From Collinsella sp. TM09-10AT (GTDB lineage Bacteria; Actinomycetota; Coriobacteriia; Coriobacteriales; Coriobacteriaceae): a stretch of 64,000 bases of DNA. The position numbers and the translations under genes are program-made. Of the stretch, positions 1 to 10,768 are shown in pieces (within the stretch, counting starts at the first letter, position 1; every line of letters starts with the position of its first letter). The notes under the pieces were generated by a model. That model searched no databases. It was given only the letters and a program-made list of their open reading frames with translations, and was not told the origin of the DNA. Where the stretch lies: NCBI RefSeq assembly GCF_003436275.1, contig NZ_QSOP01000009.1, forward strand, positions 1-64,000, in the 5' to 3' direction.

Positions 1-69
1 CGCAGGGTCATCCCCATGCCCTGCGGCCCCGCGCGGGCGCCCCGCGGCGCGGTTCGCCGGGATGCGGTC

Positions 70-1155
<1,086 letters not shown>

Positions 1156-1164
1156 TCAACAAAA

Positions 1165-2139
1165 CTATCGGACATTTCGGCATGCGATAAGAGCCATAAC
1201 CTTCGCAGAATTACCTCCTGTACAAAACGCCTCCGAAATGCAGTCTTTGTCGTAGTGAAAAACCGAATCCCCAGTTATTTCACGTAAGTACTTATAGAAG
1301 AAATCCTCCCAGCTTTTAAACTTCTCACTGTTTACAAAGGCTTCTGGGGTTTCCAAAACCGCCTTAACATCTAGCTCTGAAATTACGCCGGAGCTCAGTA
1401 GAAGCCACTCGAATGATTCGGGAAGACAAACCGTAACAGTATCGCGGTGAATGTCTTGCAGCTTAAGGACGCGGTCCGCATAGCACCCAAATGCCGCCCC
1501 GTCCGCGACAACAAACACGCGATCGTCGAGATGCTGATCCAACCAGCCCAAAATCGCGCTGTTCGTCATGGCCGAAGTACAGGTAAGCTCACTGTCAGCG
1601 AAATGCCGTTCAAAGAACTGGAAACCAGACTTACTGTCCTCGCATAGAAGGATAGAAAAGTCCTGTTTTGGCGCCGACCGGGAAATAGCATAACGATGAT
1701 TCCCGCGATCTTGATAAACAGGGACGAAAGAATGGTATTTTCCGCTCGTCTTAATCTTGTAAATCTCATCCACGCTATACGGAAGATTGGGGAAATCAGC
1801 CCTTGAGATCAGCACGAAATAATTCGAGGAATACAGCACATGATGGGCAAACTCATCAGAATGGATCTCTTTTAAGCCCTCATCGACAAATACAATCGAG
1901 TCATGAACGGACGAAAGCTGGTTTCGCCAATCATAATCGGTCAGGGCGACACAGGGACAATCGCATTGCAAGGAAACGCCCGACTGCTCGCCCGTTCGCA
2001 TGTAGTCTGCGACCATGTCAAACAGTGTCGTCTTACCCGTGCCACTATCGCCACGCACAATAGTGATGTTCCGCTTGATGGTAAATGTGTACTTAGTTCC
2101 CCTGCGGCGGGAAATCTTAACGAGATGCGAACCGTTCAT
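1165..2139 (-). CDS. P-loop ATPase of unknown function, partner of the DUF4869-like gene
   Basis: A 324-residue protein with a clear Walker A, GDSGTGKTT, near residues 30-38, and a Walker B-like SIVFVDE near residue 85, so the first half is an ABC/AAA-like ATPase. The second half has ILLCEDSKSG and VFVVADGAAFG. These look like the acidic stretches of a TOPRIM-type nuclease, as in OLD-family proteins, but that is only a resemblance. It lies 9 bp behind the DUF4869-like gene, so the two are probably co-transcribed. The pair is more AT-rich than rmlA and rmlB on either side, which suggests acquisition. The function is unknown; a defence or stress role is speculation. Confidence 0.8.
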   Translation of the reverse strand: MNGSHLVKISRRRGTKYTFTIKRNITIVRGDSGTGKTTLFDMVADYMRTGEQSGVSLQCDCPCVALTDYDWRNQLSSVHDSIVFVDEGLKEIHSDEFAHHVLYSSNYFVLISRADFPNLPYSVDEIYKIKTSGKYHSFVPVYQDRGNHRYAISRSAPKQDFSILLCEDSKSGFQFFERHFADSELTCTSAMTNSAILGWLDQHLDDRVFVVADGAAFGCYADRVLKLQDIHRDTVTVCLPESFEWLLLSSGVISELDVKAVLETPEAFVNSEKFKSWEDFFYKYLREITGDSVFHYDKDCISEAFCTGGNSAKVMALIACRNVR

Positions 2140-2148
2140 AAGCAGTAC

Positions 2149-2586
2149 CTACAGATACGGAATCGACTCGTGAATCAATTCGGCCATGTTGTGAACGATT
2201 CGGCCGCTATTCACGACTTTAATTTTAAAATCCTCGCGACCAAAGTCCATCACATGATAGAGATTCACAACAAGCTTGCGGTCTTTCGCCATGTCGAGAA
2301 TCCACTTGGCACAGTTGTCACCACAGGTAGAAGCGTTAAAAATTTGCTTACGATCAAATCTCATAAGCAGCAGCGTTTTCACGCCACCAGAAAGCTGGAG
2401 TGGGGAGATGAATCCAAGCACAGGGCTTTCGATGACGTTTTCGGAGACAACATCCGATCGATCAACATCTTTAATTATCGAGACTGCATAGGGATCCGTA
2501 ATCCAAGAAGACCGGTAAGAGTTTTTGAAATATGTCGCTGTGTTGTAAATCGCTTCTGGCATATCGCCAAAGTAGACGCTTAACAC
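2149..2586 (-). CDS. DUF4869-like protein
   Basis: A 145-residue protein of unknown function that I recognise as DUF4869-like. It has an N-terminal LSVYFGDMPEAIYNT, a central SPLQLSGGVKTLLLM and NASTCGDNCAKWIL, and an acidic C-terminus. The GTG start at 2586 is chosen because GGGAG lies 5 bases upstream; the frame is open a little further to a TTG at 2598. It has no signal peptide or membrane segment, so it is probably cytoplasmic. The gene directly precedes the ATPase gene, and together they form an insertion between rmlA and rmlB. The conserved-looking cysteines in NASTCGDNC could bind metal, but this is inference. Confidence 0.75.
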   Translation of the reverse strand: MLSVYFGDMPEAIYNTATYFKNSYRSSWITDPYAVSIIKDVDRSDVVSENVIESPVLGFISPLQLSGGVKTLLLMRFDRKQIFNASTCGDNCAKWILDMAKDRKLVVNLYHVMDFGREDFKIKVVNSGRIVHNMAELIHESIPYL

Positions 2587-2632
2587 ATCCACTCCCAATC
2601 ATATTGTCTTTATGGTCAACGTAATCATAACG

Positions 2633-2661
2633 AAAGGGGCCACCAGATAAACGGTGACCCC
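2633..2661 (-). terminator. Rho-independent terminator after rmlA
   Basis: On the minus strand GGGGTCACC pairs with GGTGGCCCC across an 8-base loop, with one G-U pair, and is followed by TTTCG. It lies just past the rmlA stop codon. It would separate rmlA transcription from the DUF4869/ATPase insertion. Confidence 0.6.
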
Positions 2662-2681
2662 TAAAAGAAAACAAGCTTGCG

Positions 2682-3581
2682 CTAGTACTCGCGCGGGCTG
2701 TTGACGATCTCGCCGGCGGCGACCTTCTTCAGGTGCTGCCCGTAGACCGACTTGCCGTAGGCCTTCGCTGCCTCCTCCAGCTCGGCGGTCGTGATCCAGC
2801 CGTTCTCCCAGGCGATCTCCTCGGGCACGGACACGGGCAGGTCCTGGGAGTGCTCCACGGCGCGGACGAACTCCGCGGCCTCGTGCAGGCTCTCCATGGT
2901 GCCGGTGTCCAGCCACGCGTAGCCGCGGCCGAGGGTGACGACGGACAGCGTCCCCTCCTCCAGGTACATCTGGTTGAGCGTGGTGATCTCCAGCTCGCCG
3001 CGCGCGGAGGGCTTCACCTGGTGGGCCTTGGCTGCCACGTCGCCCGGGTAGAAGTACAGGCCGGTGACGGCGTAGGAGCTCTTGGGGCACTCGGGCTTCT
3101 CCTCGATGGAGACGGCCCTGCCCTCGCCGTCGAACTCAACGACGCCGAAGCGCTCGGGGTCGTCCACGTGGTAGCCGAAGACCGTGGCGCGGCCCGACTC
3201 GGCGTTCTGGACGGCGCGCGTCAGGTGGCGCGACAGTCCGTTGCCGTAGAAGATGTTGTCGCCGAGCACGAGGGCGCACGGCTCGCCGCCGATGAACTCC
3301 TCGCCGATGGTGAAGGCCTGCGCCAGGCCGTCGGGGCTCGGCTGCTCGGCGTAGGAGAGGTTCACGCCGTAGCGCGAGCCGTCCCCGAGCAGGCGCTCGA
3401 AGTTGGGCAGGTCCGTAGGCGTGGAGATGATAAGGATGTCCCGGATGCCCGCCAGCATGAGGGTGGACAGCGGGTAGTAGATCATGGGCTTGTCGTAGAC
3501 CGGCAGCAGCTGCTTGGAGGTCACGAGCGTGAGCGGGTACAGGCGGGTGCCGGACCCGCCGGCGAGGATGATGCCTTTCAT
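2682..3581 (-). CDS. rmlA: Glucose-1-phosphate thymidylyltransferase
   Basis: This 299-residue enzyme makes dTDP-glucose from glucose-1-phosphate and dTTP, the first step of dTDP-L-rhamnose synthesis. The nucleotide-binding [11 protein letters not shown] is at residues 8-18, followed by [17 protein letters not shown], both diagnostic of RmlA. EKPECPKS near residue 161 is the usual EKP sugar-binding element. The length matches the family. The start ATG at 3581 is preceded by a purine-rich stretch (GGAGGACTAC). The gene is divergent from the DUF4422 glycosyltransferase gene, and the 139-bp AT-rich gap between them should hold both promoters. Confidence 0.95.
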   Translation of the reverse strand: MKGIILAGGSGTRLYPLTLVTSKQLLPVYDKPMIYYPLSTLMLAGIRDILIISTPTDLPNFERLLGDGSRYGVNLSYAEQPSPDGLAQAFTIGEEFIGGEPCALVLGDNIFYGNGLSRHLTRAVQNAESGRATVFGYHVDDPERFGVVEFDGEGRAVSIEEKPECPKSSYAVTGLYFYPGDVAAKAHQVKPSARGELEITTLNQMYLEEGTLSVVTLGRGYAWLDTGTMESLHEAAEFVRAVEHSQDLPVSVPEEIAWENGWITTAELEEAAKAYGKSVYGQHLKKVAAGEIVNSPREY

Positions 3582-3720
3582 GTAGTCCTCCGTGTCATTT
3601 AACTGATTTAGTTACGACTTATATAATAATCTCTATCGGTCATATCAATTAAAAATATATGAGCGATACCCATTGAACAGGCCATCTAATTGCCTCAGCA
3701 CGGAAAGAGCGTCAGGAACA

Positions 3721-4914
3721 GTGAAGATTTACATTGCAGCGCATAAGCACTTTGGCATTGATGCGCAAGCGCCATATCAGCCGCTCTACGTTGGGGCAAG
3801 CTCCATTCCAACAGACAATCGTCAGGCTGGATGGCTGTACGACGATCAAGGCGATAATATTTCCCAGAAAAACAAACACTACTGCGAGCTTACCGGCCTC
3901 TATTGGATATGGAAGAATTCTCCTGAGTCGATAGTTGGGCTCACGCATTATCGAAGGGCATTTGAGTCCCCCAACGACTCGAAGCAGATGCTCAGAGACT
4001 ATGAAATTGAGAACATTCTTACCAAGCATGACTGCATTGTTGCAGCCAAAGAACCCTGCACAAGCTCAATCGGGTGCAACTTAATCACTGTTGCTGAGCA
4101 GTATAGAATGATCCACTCTTCGACAGATCTGCTACAGGCAAGGGAAATCATCAGGACGAAATGCCCTGGCTACTTGGATGCTTTTGATGAAGCAATTTGT
4201 GAGGAGTGCTCTTTTTCGCCATGCAATATGTTTATTTGTAAAAAGGAACTGATGGACAGATATTGTAAGTGGCTTTTCAAAATTGAAAAACAACTTGATA
4301 AGCGAATTGACTATATAAGTGGTCGCGATAGCTATCAACAAAGGATGCCTGGCTTTATCTCAGAACGACTATTCAATGTCTTCCTTAAAAAGGAAGACAT
4401 AAGATGCTATGAATGCCGCATCTTTAACCCAATAAATAAAGAGGCCCTCACGATCGATCAAAGCGCGTGGCCTCAAAGGAGACCGCAACTTACGTGCGCT
4501 TGCTCTACGAATGCAATATTTAACGGAGCAGACTATTCATCTGTATTTGATTATTCCTTTTATGTAAATCATTACGAGGATCTATTCGATAGATATAAAG
4601 ACGACCCCCATGGAGCGCTGGAACATTTCATTGCAATCGGCATTAACGAACATCGAGTTGCGCATCCTCATTTTTCTATTAGCTCTCTTCTGAATGGAAA
4701 TCCCGATTTAAGAAGTAAGTGCAGTGGAAATCTCGAAGCAACGCAAATGTATATAGCGAATCCTAAAGAGTATATGCATCCAATTGGGTATGAAAACATT
4801 CATCCGCTAGACGAGCAAAGCAATTCGACTACGGCCACATGGCATGAACGTCGAATTACAGCAGCGCGCATCCGATACCAAGAAAGAATAGAGAGGCTAC
4901 CCGTACTGGGCTAA
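3721..4914 (+). CDS. DUF4422 glycosyltransferase with C-terminal surface-type repeat
   Basis: A 397-residue protein. Residues 1 to about 250 match the DUF4422 capsular glycosyltransferase family: KIYIAAHKHFG at the N-terminus, YCELTGLYWIWKN, and GLTHYRRAF. The remainder (about 280-370) carries DYSSVFDYSFYVNHYEDL and ALEHFIAIGINEHR, which resemble the repeats of the secreted amidase at 18092-20872. A GTG at 3721 is chosen as the start because the conserved family sequence begins there and AGGA lies just upstream; the frame is open to a TTG at 3673. No signal peptide is seen, so the repeat is probably cytoplasmic here. The gene is AT-rich, like the following gene, and probably shares its operon. 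Confidence 0.8.
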   Translation: MKIYIAAHKHFGIDAQAPYQPLYVGASSIPTDNRQAGWLYDDQGDNISQKNKHYCELTGLYWIWKNSPESIVGLTHYRRAFESPNDSKQMLRDYEIENILTKHDCIVAAKEPCTSSIGCNLITVAEQYRMIHSSTDLLQAREIIRTKCPGYLDAFDEAICEECSFSPCNMFICKKELMDRYCKWLFKIEKQLDKRIDYISGRDSYQQRMPGFISERLFNVFLKKEDIRCYECRIFNPINKEALTIDQSAWPQRRPQLTCACSTNAIFNGADYSSVFDYSFYVNHYEDLFDRYKDDPHGALEHFIAIGINEHRVAHPHFSISSLLNGNPDLRSKCSGNLEATQMYIANPKEYMHPIGYENIHPLDEQSNSTTATWHERRITAARIRYQERIERLPVLG

Positions 4915-4989
4915 TTCAATGTAAGAATAAACCCTAGATCAAGGTGAAATAGCACAGACATCTTCAGTGCAACGGAAAGGTAAATTGAA

Positions 4990-7389
4990 ATGAAAATTAA
5001 CATGGATTGCATTTGCCGCGGAAGCGGGAAGGTGTACGTTCTTCTAAAGAATGTTGAGACAGATGCATCAAATATTCAGGTGACAGCAGCAAAGAGCGAC
5101 GGAACGACAATACCAAGCTCAATCTATCCATACGAGTCAAATAACAATCAATACGTCATAGTTCTTCCCGACCTCGGAACTGGTGATTGCGATATTCAGA
5201 TTAATGATTTGAATGCGCAATATGCCTACGATGCCATTAAAATCAGCTTTGGCACGGCAAAATGGGCGTCAAGATTAAACTACAAAATTAAGAATGATTT
5301 GTCCCATTCCATTAGGAACTATGACGATAAGCATGACTTGGATGTAGCAAGCATGCGTTTTCACGAGTTTATCGAAGATGGAGATGAGGCCATTCTTCGC
5401 TGCTCAGTAAAACTTCCTCAGCGCAACGACAACAAAATAGCCATCAGCTGCTTCGATACTTCGATGAATCGAATTGAGATCGAGCCGATCACCACCGATG
5501 ACATTACGATTCCCTTGTGGTTTGCCCCCAATAAAAAACGGCGCGAGATTCAATACTCGGTCCGAATCCCAAATAGCACAAATAGGCTAATCTTCACAAT
5601 CGAAGATGACAATCACCCGAGCTTTAACAGCTTCGCTGTTGTGGACAACGAAGAGCTCGAAAGGCTGCGCATTTTAACCACATCGAAGATGCAACCTATT
5701 TCGATTGATCCATCTGCATATCCAAAATGGCTCGAACAACACAAGGCAAGCTCGGCGATGCTCGAAAAACAATCGATGGTTACCTTCAAGAAAATGCCTT
5801 TGTTTAGCATCGTCGTTCCCCTATTCAACACACCCGATAATTTGTTCAGGGAAATGGTGGAATCAGTTCTTAAACAGAGTTATGCGAACTGGGAGCTTGT
5901 GCTGGTCAATGCAAGCCCAGATAACAGTGCGCTTGTGGATATGATCGAAACCGCTAAGAATAATGACGCTCGCATTAAGGTGATAGAGCTAGCGAGCAAT
6001 TCCGGCATTTCCAAAAATACTCTTGCCGGAACAAAAGAAGCGAATGGAGATTTCATTTGCTTCTTGGACCACGACGATACTCTTGAGCCCGCGGCGCTTT
6101 ATGAATATGCGCATGCAATTAATGCTGAAAACAATACTGATCTCATTTACTGCGACGAAGACAAACTGTTTGCCAATGGCAGCTATGGTGACCCATTCTT
6201 TAAGCCAGATTTAAGCATCGATTTACTACGAAGCGTTAATTATATTTGCCATTTTCTTGCAATCAGAAAGACACTATTCGATTCTCTGGAGTACGGCGAC
6301 GAGCAGTACGATGGAGCCCAAGACCATGACCTGACGCTTAAGGCGATAGAAAACGCACGAAATGTGGTACACGTGGCTAAAATTCTGTACCACTGGAGAA
6401 TGACCGAAAACTCAACTGCAGGTGACCCGAACTCAAAGCTATATGCATGGGATGCTGGCGTCAAAGCCGTACAGGCCCATTTGGACAGACTTGATGTTTC
6501 CGCAAAGGTTTACCGTGGAAACGACCCCTTCACTTATAAAGTTACCTATGCAGTTCCAGATAGTCATCCACTTGTATCAATCATTATTCCGACAAAGGAC
6601 CATCCCTCTGTTCTCGATACGTGCATTAAGTCGATCATTGAACGCTCAACGTACGATAACTACGAAATCGTCATCATTGAAAACAACAGCGAGAACCCAG
6701 AAACATTCGAGTACTACTCTGAATTAGAAAAATGCTATCCCGATATGATCCGCATCGAATATTGGGGTGCAGAATTCAATTTTTCAAAACTGATGAACTT
6801 TGGCGCTAGCAAAGCAAAGGGCGATTACCTTCTCTTGTTAAACAACGATACAGAAGTTCTAACCCCAAACTGGATTGAAAACATGCTGGGCATTTGTTCA
6901 CGAAAAGAAGTTGGCATTGTTGGCGCAAGACTTTTCTACAGCGACAATACTTTGCAACATGCGGGCGTCGGTATCGGAGGAATTGGAGCCGGCCACCTTG
7001 GAAAAGACTACCCCAGAGGTAATTGGGGCTACTTCAATCTATGTGACCGCACGCAAGATCTAAGCGCAGTAACTGCAGCATGCCTCATGACTAAGAGAGC
7101 TGTATTCGACGAAGTCGGTGGCTTTAGAGAAGAGCTGGCTGTTGCTTTTAATGATGTTGACTATTGCCTCAAAGTGAGAAGTCACAACTATCTTGTTGTA
7201 TATACACCCGACACCGAGCTGTATCATTATGAGTCGCTATCGCGAGGCTATGAAATCAGCGACGAAAAGAAAATGAGGTTCCATAGGGAATACTCATTGC
7301 TCAACTACCTATGGCCAGAATATTACGTGAAAGGCGATCCGTATATAAACAGCAACATCATCAGCGGGAATTTGTATTATCAAATTTAA
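4990..7389 (+). CDS. Glycosyltransferase with two GT2 domains
   Basis: A 799-residue protein expected to add sugars to a lipid-linked polysaccharide at the inner membrane face. An N-terminal beta-rich region of about 265 residues precedes GT2 domain 1 (starting FSIVVPLFNTPDN, with the DHDD metal-binding motif near residue 360). GT2 domain 2 begins with VSIIIPTKDH and contains LLLLNNDTEV. The overall plan matches the 828-residue protein at 24633-27119 and other rhamnan-type double transferases. ATG 4990 has AAAGG upstream. It lies 75 bp behind the DUF4422 gene. It is much more AT-rich than the second GT cluster, so the two loci probably have different origins. Linkage and sugar cannot be read from the sequence. 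Confidence 0.88.
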   Translation: MKINMDCICRGSGKVYVLLKNVETDASNIQVTAAKSDGTTIPSSIYPYESNNNQYVIVLPDLGTGDCDIQINDLNAQYAYDAIKISFGTAKWASRLNYKIKNDLSHSIRNYDDKHDLDVASMRFHEFIEDGDEAILRCSVKLPQRNDNKIAISCFDTSMNRIEIEPITTDDITIPLWFAPNKKRREIQYSVRIPNSTNRLIFTIEDDNHPSFNSFAVVDNEELERLRILTTSKMQPISIDPSAYPKWLEQHKASSAMLEKQSMVTFKKMPLFSIVVPLFNTPDNLFREMVESVLKQSYANWELVLVNASPDNSALVDMIETAKNNDARIKVIELASNSGISKNTLAGTKEANGDFICFLDHDDTLEPAALYEYAHAINAENNTDLIYCDEDKLFANGSYGDPFFKPDLSIDLLRSVNYICHFLAIRKTLFDSLEYGDEQYDGAQDHDLTLKAIENARNVVHVAKILYHWRMTENSTAGDPNSKLYAWDAGVKAVQAHLDRLDVSAKVYRGNDPFTYKVTYAVPDSHPLVSIIIPTKDHPSVLDTCIKSIIERSTYDNYEIVIIENNSENPETFEYYSELEKCYPDMIRIEYWGAEFNFSKLMNFGASKAKGDYLLLLNNDTEVLTPNWIENMLGICSRKEVGIVGARLFYSDNTLQHAGVGIGGIGAGHLGKDYPRGNWGYFNLCDRTQDLSAVTAACLMTKRAVFDEVGGFREELAVAFNDVDYCLKVRSHNYLVVYTPDTELYHYESLSRGYEISDEKKMRFHREYSLLNYLWPEYYVKGDPYINSNIISGNLYYQI

Positions 7390-7420
7390 AAGCGCTATGA
7401 TGCTTATATCATAAACACGT

Positions 7421-7464
7421 AAAAAAGAAGAAGGGGCTGCCGGTTTAACCAGCAGCCCCTTCTT
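7421..7464. terminator. Bidirectional terminator between convergent operons
   Basis: AGAAGGGGCTGC and GCAGCCCCTTCT form a 12-bp stem around an 11-base loop. On the minus strand it ends in CTTTTTT; on the plus strand it ends in TCCT. It sits between the double GT2 gene (+) and the membrane-protein gene (-). Confidence 0.85.
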
Positions 7465-7465
7465 C

Positions 7466-9649
7466 CTAATAGGTCAATTCATATAGAACAAACCCGTTTG
7501 CTGAACCTAATTGCCTAATTTGTAATTTATCAGATGAAAACTCCGTCAAATCCCTACTAGACATAACGTACTTCACATAAAGCTGCCTCAAATCATCTTC
7601 AGTCAAATTCACTGTGAAGAGATCATCCTGAGTGGAATTAAATGACGTAGACGGGGCGAATACATTAGCAATGACATGAGCATACCTGTTGTATGCGCAC
7701 TCGTTCTCGTTATTTTCATCGATAGAATTCCAACGCGCCAGATCAGGATAAGCATTGGTAGAGTTAATTACAGGCGCTCCATATGCAGCGCAAAGATTGG
7801 CAACTGTCCAAGAACCATCGACAACCCATTTATCTGAATAATCACTCTCTTCGACAAACTGATTAACGAGAGCCTCTAAATTCGTATCTGTAATTGGAGC
7901 CGCACCGATTTGAACTGGATTGATACAGAGCCCTGGAATTACGCCGAAGCAAATCGCGAAAGCAACAAATAAACCGGTACATTTTTTACCAAGAATATAG
8001 GAGCGAAACGAAAGGCACGAAAAAAGACAGAACAATATAAACATCAACAAATACAGCATCCTTGCAACAAGATATTTCGCAGAAAGAAGGATGAAAATCT
8101 GGAATGCTGAACTCAGAATAAGACCGATTATTAAGATAATTGACAAATAACCAATGGAGCTATTATTCCCTTGGGATTCTTTAGCCTTTTCGACAGAAAT
8201 CAAAAATAGGAGAAGTTCCAGGTAACCAATAGGAAACAACAGTCGCAGAACGGGGACGTTATACATTAAGGTCATTCGAGATAGAAATGACGGAAAACCA
8301 ATAAATGCAAAGGCCAGGAAAAACAATTGAAGTGCCGTAAGCAAAAATAGCTGCCAATCCCGCCTTTTAATAAAACAGAGCAGAGATGCAAGCGTTCCAA
8401 GAGGGAAGAAGCAAAGAATGGTTGCAATTTCGCATTCATTTGAAACCAGTGGTGAATCAAAGGCGTAAAAGAGTGAAATTGCATAAGAAAAAAGTTCAGG
8501 AAGTCCGCTTCCACCTGTTTCAAAGCGCGCACCAGGATAAACGGTATTCATAACAGATGTCATTGCTTCGGAGGACTGGAAGAAGGAAAGGAATATTAGT
8601 CCCGCTGAAATCAACAGGCAGGATACTAAAACAAAAGTATCAATTAGTGACCATGCAAGAACTGAATGTTGATTGTTAGATTTTAAAGTTTGACAATACT
8701 CTGTTGTTCTAAATACACCCATCAAGGCAAAAATGAAGAAAAATGGGACCATCCAAGCAGGGTACATGAGCATTATGTAACAACCACATAGCCATGCTAT
8801 AGCAGCTAGCGCAATAATCCTGATATTTCTTTTTTGAGTAAAGAGCGCCCTATCCAACAACAAGACAAGGGCTTGGCCATAAAGAATCACCTCGCCCGTG
8901 CCCCACCATTGAATTAATGGCGAAAAACAAAGCAAGCATGAAAAGAGAAAGCTGAGCGGCTTTGACTTAATAATGAGAAAGGCACAATCAAAAGAGACAA
9001 GAACCATTAGACATAGTTTCGCGGACCAGGCAAACGCTAGGCCGAATTCAAAACCAAATAGCAAATAACCCCAAAGCACTGGTCTAAATAACGTGATTAC
9101 GCTCCAGCAGGCAGCGCCATAAACCATCCGGACATCCGTTAAATCTCCTCTCAGGATTTCCGAAATTGGAGCATAGCCATTATGGGATTGAGATAATTGA
9201 AACAGGGTTCCAACTGAGAACTCATCACTTCGAAGGGACCTCGGTATACCCCAAAACGGAGTATCAGCGTTTTCAGGGAGCATAATGCTCCACATGCCAA
9301 GCGATGAACCGCTGATTTTAAAAGCAACGGCAAGCAACGCTACAGTCATACCGATTAACCATCGATATTTATACAAAAACTCGCTTTTATACTCAACCAA
9401 TTTGATTACAGAAATGACAAATATAATAGTCAATCCAGCAACAAATAGAACTGCCCTATCGTCATTAAGCATCGGGTTGGCAATTGTAAAGCCAACCGTG
9501 CCATAGAAAGCATCAATGTAATTAACAAACAAAGACAGATATATCAGTGCAAAAGATAACGGCAGGACAAAAATACCGACATGGTAAAGGCGATACAAGC
9601 CGCCGCAAACGCGATGGTTTCGAGCTTCCGCTGCTAAATAGTTGTTCAT
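7466..9649 (-). CDS. Large polytopic membrane protein, probably GT-C type
   Basis: A 727-residue protein with about a dozen hydrophobic segments over residues 20-560. A C-terminal extracytoplasmic-looking domain of roughly 150 residues follows (starting after the CINPVQIGAAP region). The layout of many membrane helices, then an outer soluble domain, at the end of a polysaccharide operon behind a polyprenyl-phosphate sugar synthase-like GT2 and a DUF2304 protein, fits a GT-C transferase. Such enzymes use a lipid-phosphate sugar to decorate a polymer outside the cell. I do not see a certain catalytic motif, so the role is inference. It lies 26 bp behind the DUF2304 gene and is AT-rich. Confidence 0.7.
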   Translation of the reverse strand: MNNYLAAEARNHRVCGGLYRLYHVGIFVLPLSFALIYLSLFVNYIDAFYGTVGFTIANPMLNDDRAVLFVAGLTIIFVISVIKLVEYKSEFLYKYRWLIGMTVALLAVAFKISGSSLGMWSIMLPENADTPFWGIPRSLRSDEFSVGTLFQLSQSHNGYAPISEILRGDLTDVRMVYGAACWSVITLFRPVLWGYLLFGFEFGLAFAWSAKLCLMVLVSFDCAFLIIKSKPLSFLFSCLLCFSPLIQWWGTGEVILYGQALVLLLDRALFTQKRNIRIIALAAIAWLCGCYIMLMYPAWMVPFFFIFALMGVFRTTEYCQTLKSNNQHSVLAWSLIDTFVLVSCLLISAGLIFLSFFQSSEAMTSVMNTVYPGARFETGGSGLPELFSYAISLFYAFDSPLVSNECEIATILCFFPLGTLASLLCFIKRRDWQLFLLTALQLFFLAFAFIGFPSFLSRMTLMYNVPVLRLLFPIGYLELLLFLISVEKAKESQGNNSSIGYLSIILIIGLILSSAFQIFILLSAKYLVARMLYLLMFILFCLFSCLSFRSYILGKKCTGLFVAFAICFGVIPGLCINPVQIGAAPITDTNLEALVNQFVEESDYSDKWVVDGSWTVANLCAAYGAPVINSTNAYPDLARWNSIDENNENECAYNRYAHVIANVFAPSTSFNSTQDDLFTVNLTEDDLRQLYVKYVMSSRDLTEFSSDKLQIRQLGSANGFVLYELTY

Positions 9650-9675
9650 ACAGTTAATCTAAACTCCGTCTTTAA

Positions 9676-10032
9676 TTAACTCTGCTGATTCCGCAAAACA
9701 TCATTCTCATTTTCAAGTATCGCAATACGTTGAGTTAAGTTCTTGCAAGCCGTAACGAGTCTGCTGATCGCAATACTGAGAGATAGAGAAATCATCAATA
9801 AAAGTACCACGGCGACGAGAAACGCAAAATTCGAAGGACTAATAAACCCGATACAGCCTGAGATTCGATAAATCAACTCCGGAAAGCAAACGCTTAATAG
9901 CGCCACCACGCACAGGCAGAGCCATAGTAACGAGTACTTTAAAAGTAGCTTTCCTTTGCCGACTAAGGAGACGACATAAAAGAAAAGGCCACTAAAAATT
10001 ACGCCAGCGCCCACACGAATTATCATACTCAT
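9676..10032 (-). CDS. DUF2304-like small membrane protein
   Basis: A 118-residue protein with three hydrophobic segments (about residues 4-22, 31-50 and 66-90) and a C-terminal heptad-like helix ending NLTQRIAILENENDVLRNQ, the usual DUF2304 plan. Its ATG overlaps the preceding GT2 stop as TAATG, which implies translational coupling. DUF2304 proteins commonly sit next to DPM1-like GT2 enzymes. They may help anchor or present the enzyme, but a biochemical role is not established from the sequence. Confidence 0.75.
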   Translation of the reverse strand: MSMIIRVGAGVIFSGLFFYVVSLVGKGKLLLKYSLLWLCLCVVALLSVCFPELIYRISGCIGFISPSNFAFLVAVVLLLMISLSLSIAISRLVTACKNLTQRIAILENENDVLRNQQS

Positions 10033-10742
10033 TAGTGAGCCGCCTTTCTATAAACAAAACAGGCCATGGAAATTGCAAGCGAAACTTTAATCATGTAATA
10101 AATTGAAGAAAAGCCAGAAATTGATGACACTCCGCCCTGTCTCTCGCGCATAAGTACGGGAACCTCAACCACTGAAAGACCAGTTTTTAATGCTGCGGCA
10201 ATAGATTCAGGCTCAGGGTAATCGTCTGGGTAGTCCCTACAGAACAGGTCTATAGCCTTTTTTCCGCACGCGCGAAATCCAGAAGTAGGATCTTTAATCG
10301 TCTTTCCGGTAAATAACCTCAACCAACCAGAAAGCCATCGGATACCCACTCTCCTTAAAAATGTAGACTGAAAGCCTTCCGTGGGCACGGCAAATCTGGA
10401 ACCGATGGTTAAATCGGCACCATCAATAATCGGCTCGATTAAATTCCCGATATAAGAAGGATCATGCTGACCGTCACCATCAACCTGGACATCAATGTCA
10501 TAGCCATGTCTGAGCGCATATTTATGACCGGCCTGAACGGCACCACCGATGCCTAAATTCTGCGGAAGGTCGAGGACATTAAATCCATGCTGACGACAGA
10601 TAGATAGAGTTTTATCGGTTGAACCATCATTTACAACAACATAATCATAACCAGCTTCAACAACCGACGAAACAGTCTGAACAATATTGGCTTGCTCATT
10701 ATAGGCAGGAATGATTACCAACACCCGCAACATGTCATCCAT
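10032..10742 (-). CDS. GT2, dolichol/polyprenyl-phosphate sugar synthase-like
   Basis: A 236-residue GT2 protein. VLVIIPAYNEQANI begins the fold, VVNDGSTDKT binds nucleotide, and DVQVDGDGQHDP is the extended DxD motif typical of DPM1-like enzymes. These enzymes transfer a sugar from its nucleotide to polyprenyl phosphate. The single domain has no C-terminal membrane helices; the adjoining DUF2304 protein may supply the membrane link. The ATG at 10742 is preferred because GGGG is 5 bases upstream; an in-frame ATG at 10763 is possible. It probably feeds the GT-C-like protein encoded two genes downstream. Confidence 0.85.
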   Translation of the reverse strand: MDDMLRVLVIIPAYNEQANIVQTVSSVVEAGYDYVVVNDGSTDKTLSICRQHGFNVLDLPQNLGIGGAVQAGHKYALRHGYDIDVQVDGDGQHDPSYIGNLIEPIIDGADLTIGSRFAVPTEGFQSTFLRRVGIRWLSGWLRLFTGKTIKDPTSGFRACGKKAIDLFCRDYPDDYPEPESIAAALKTGLSVVEVPVLMRERQGGVSSISGFSSIYYMIKVSLAISMACFVYRKAAH

Positions 10743-10768
10743 TAAAACCCCAACGATCCACATCGGAC

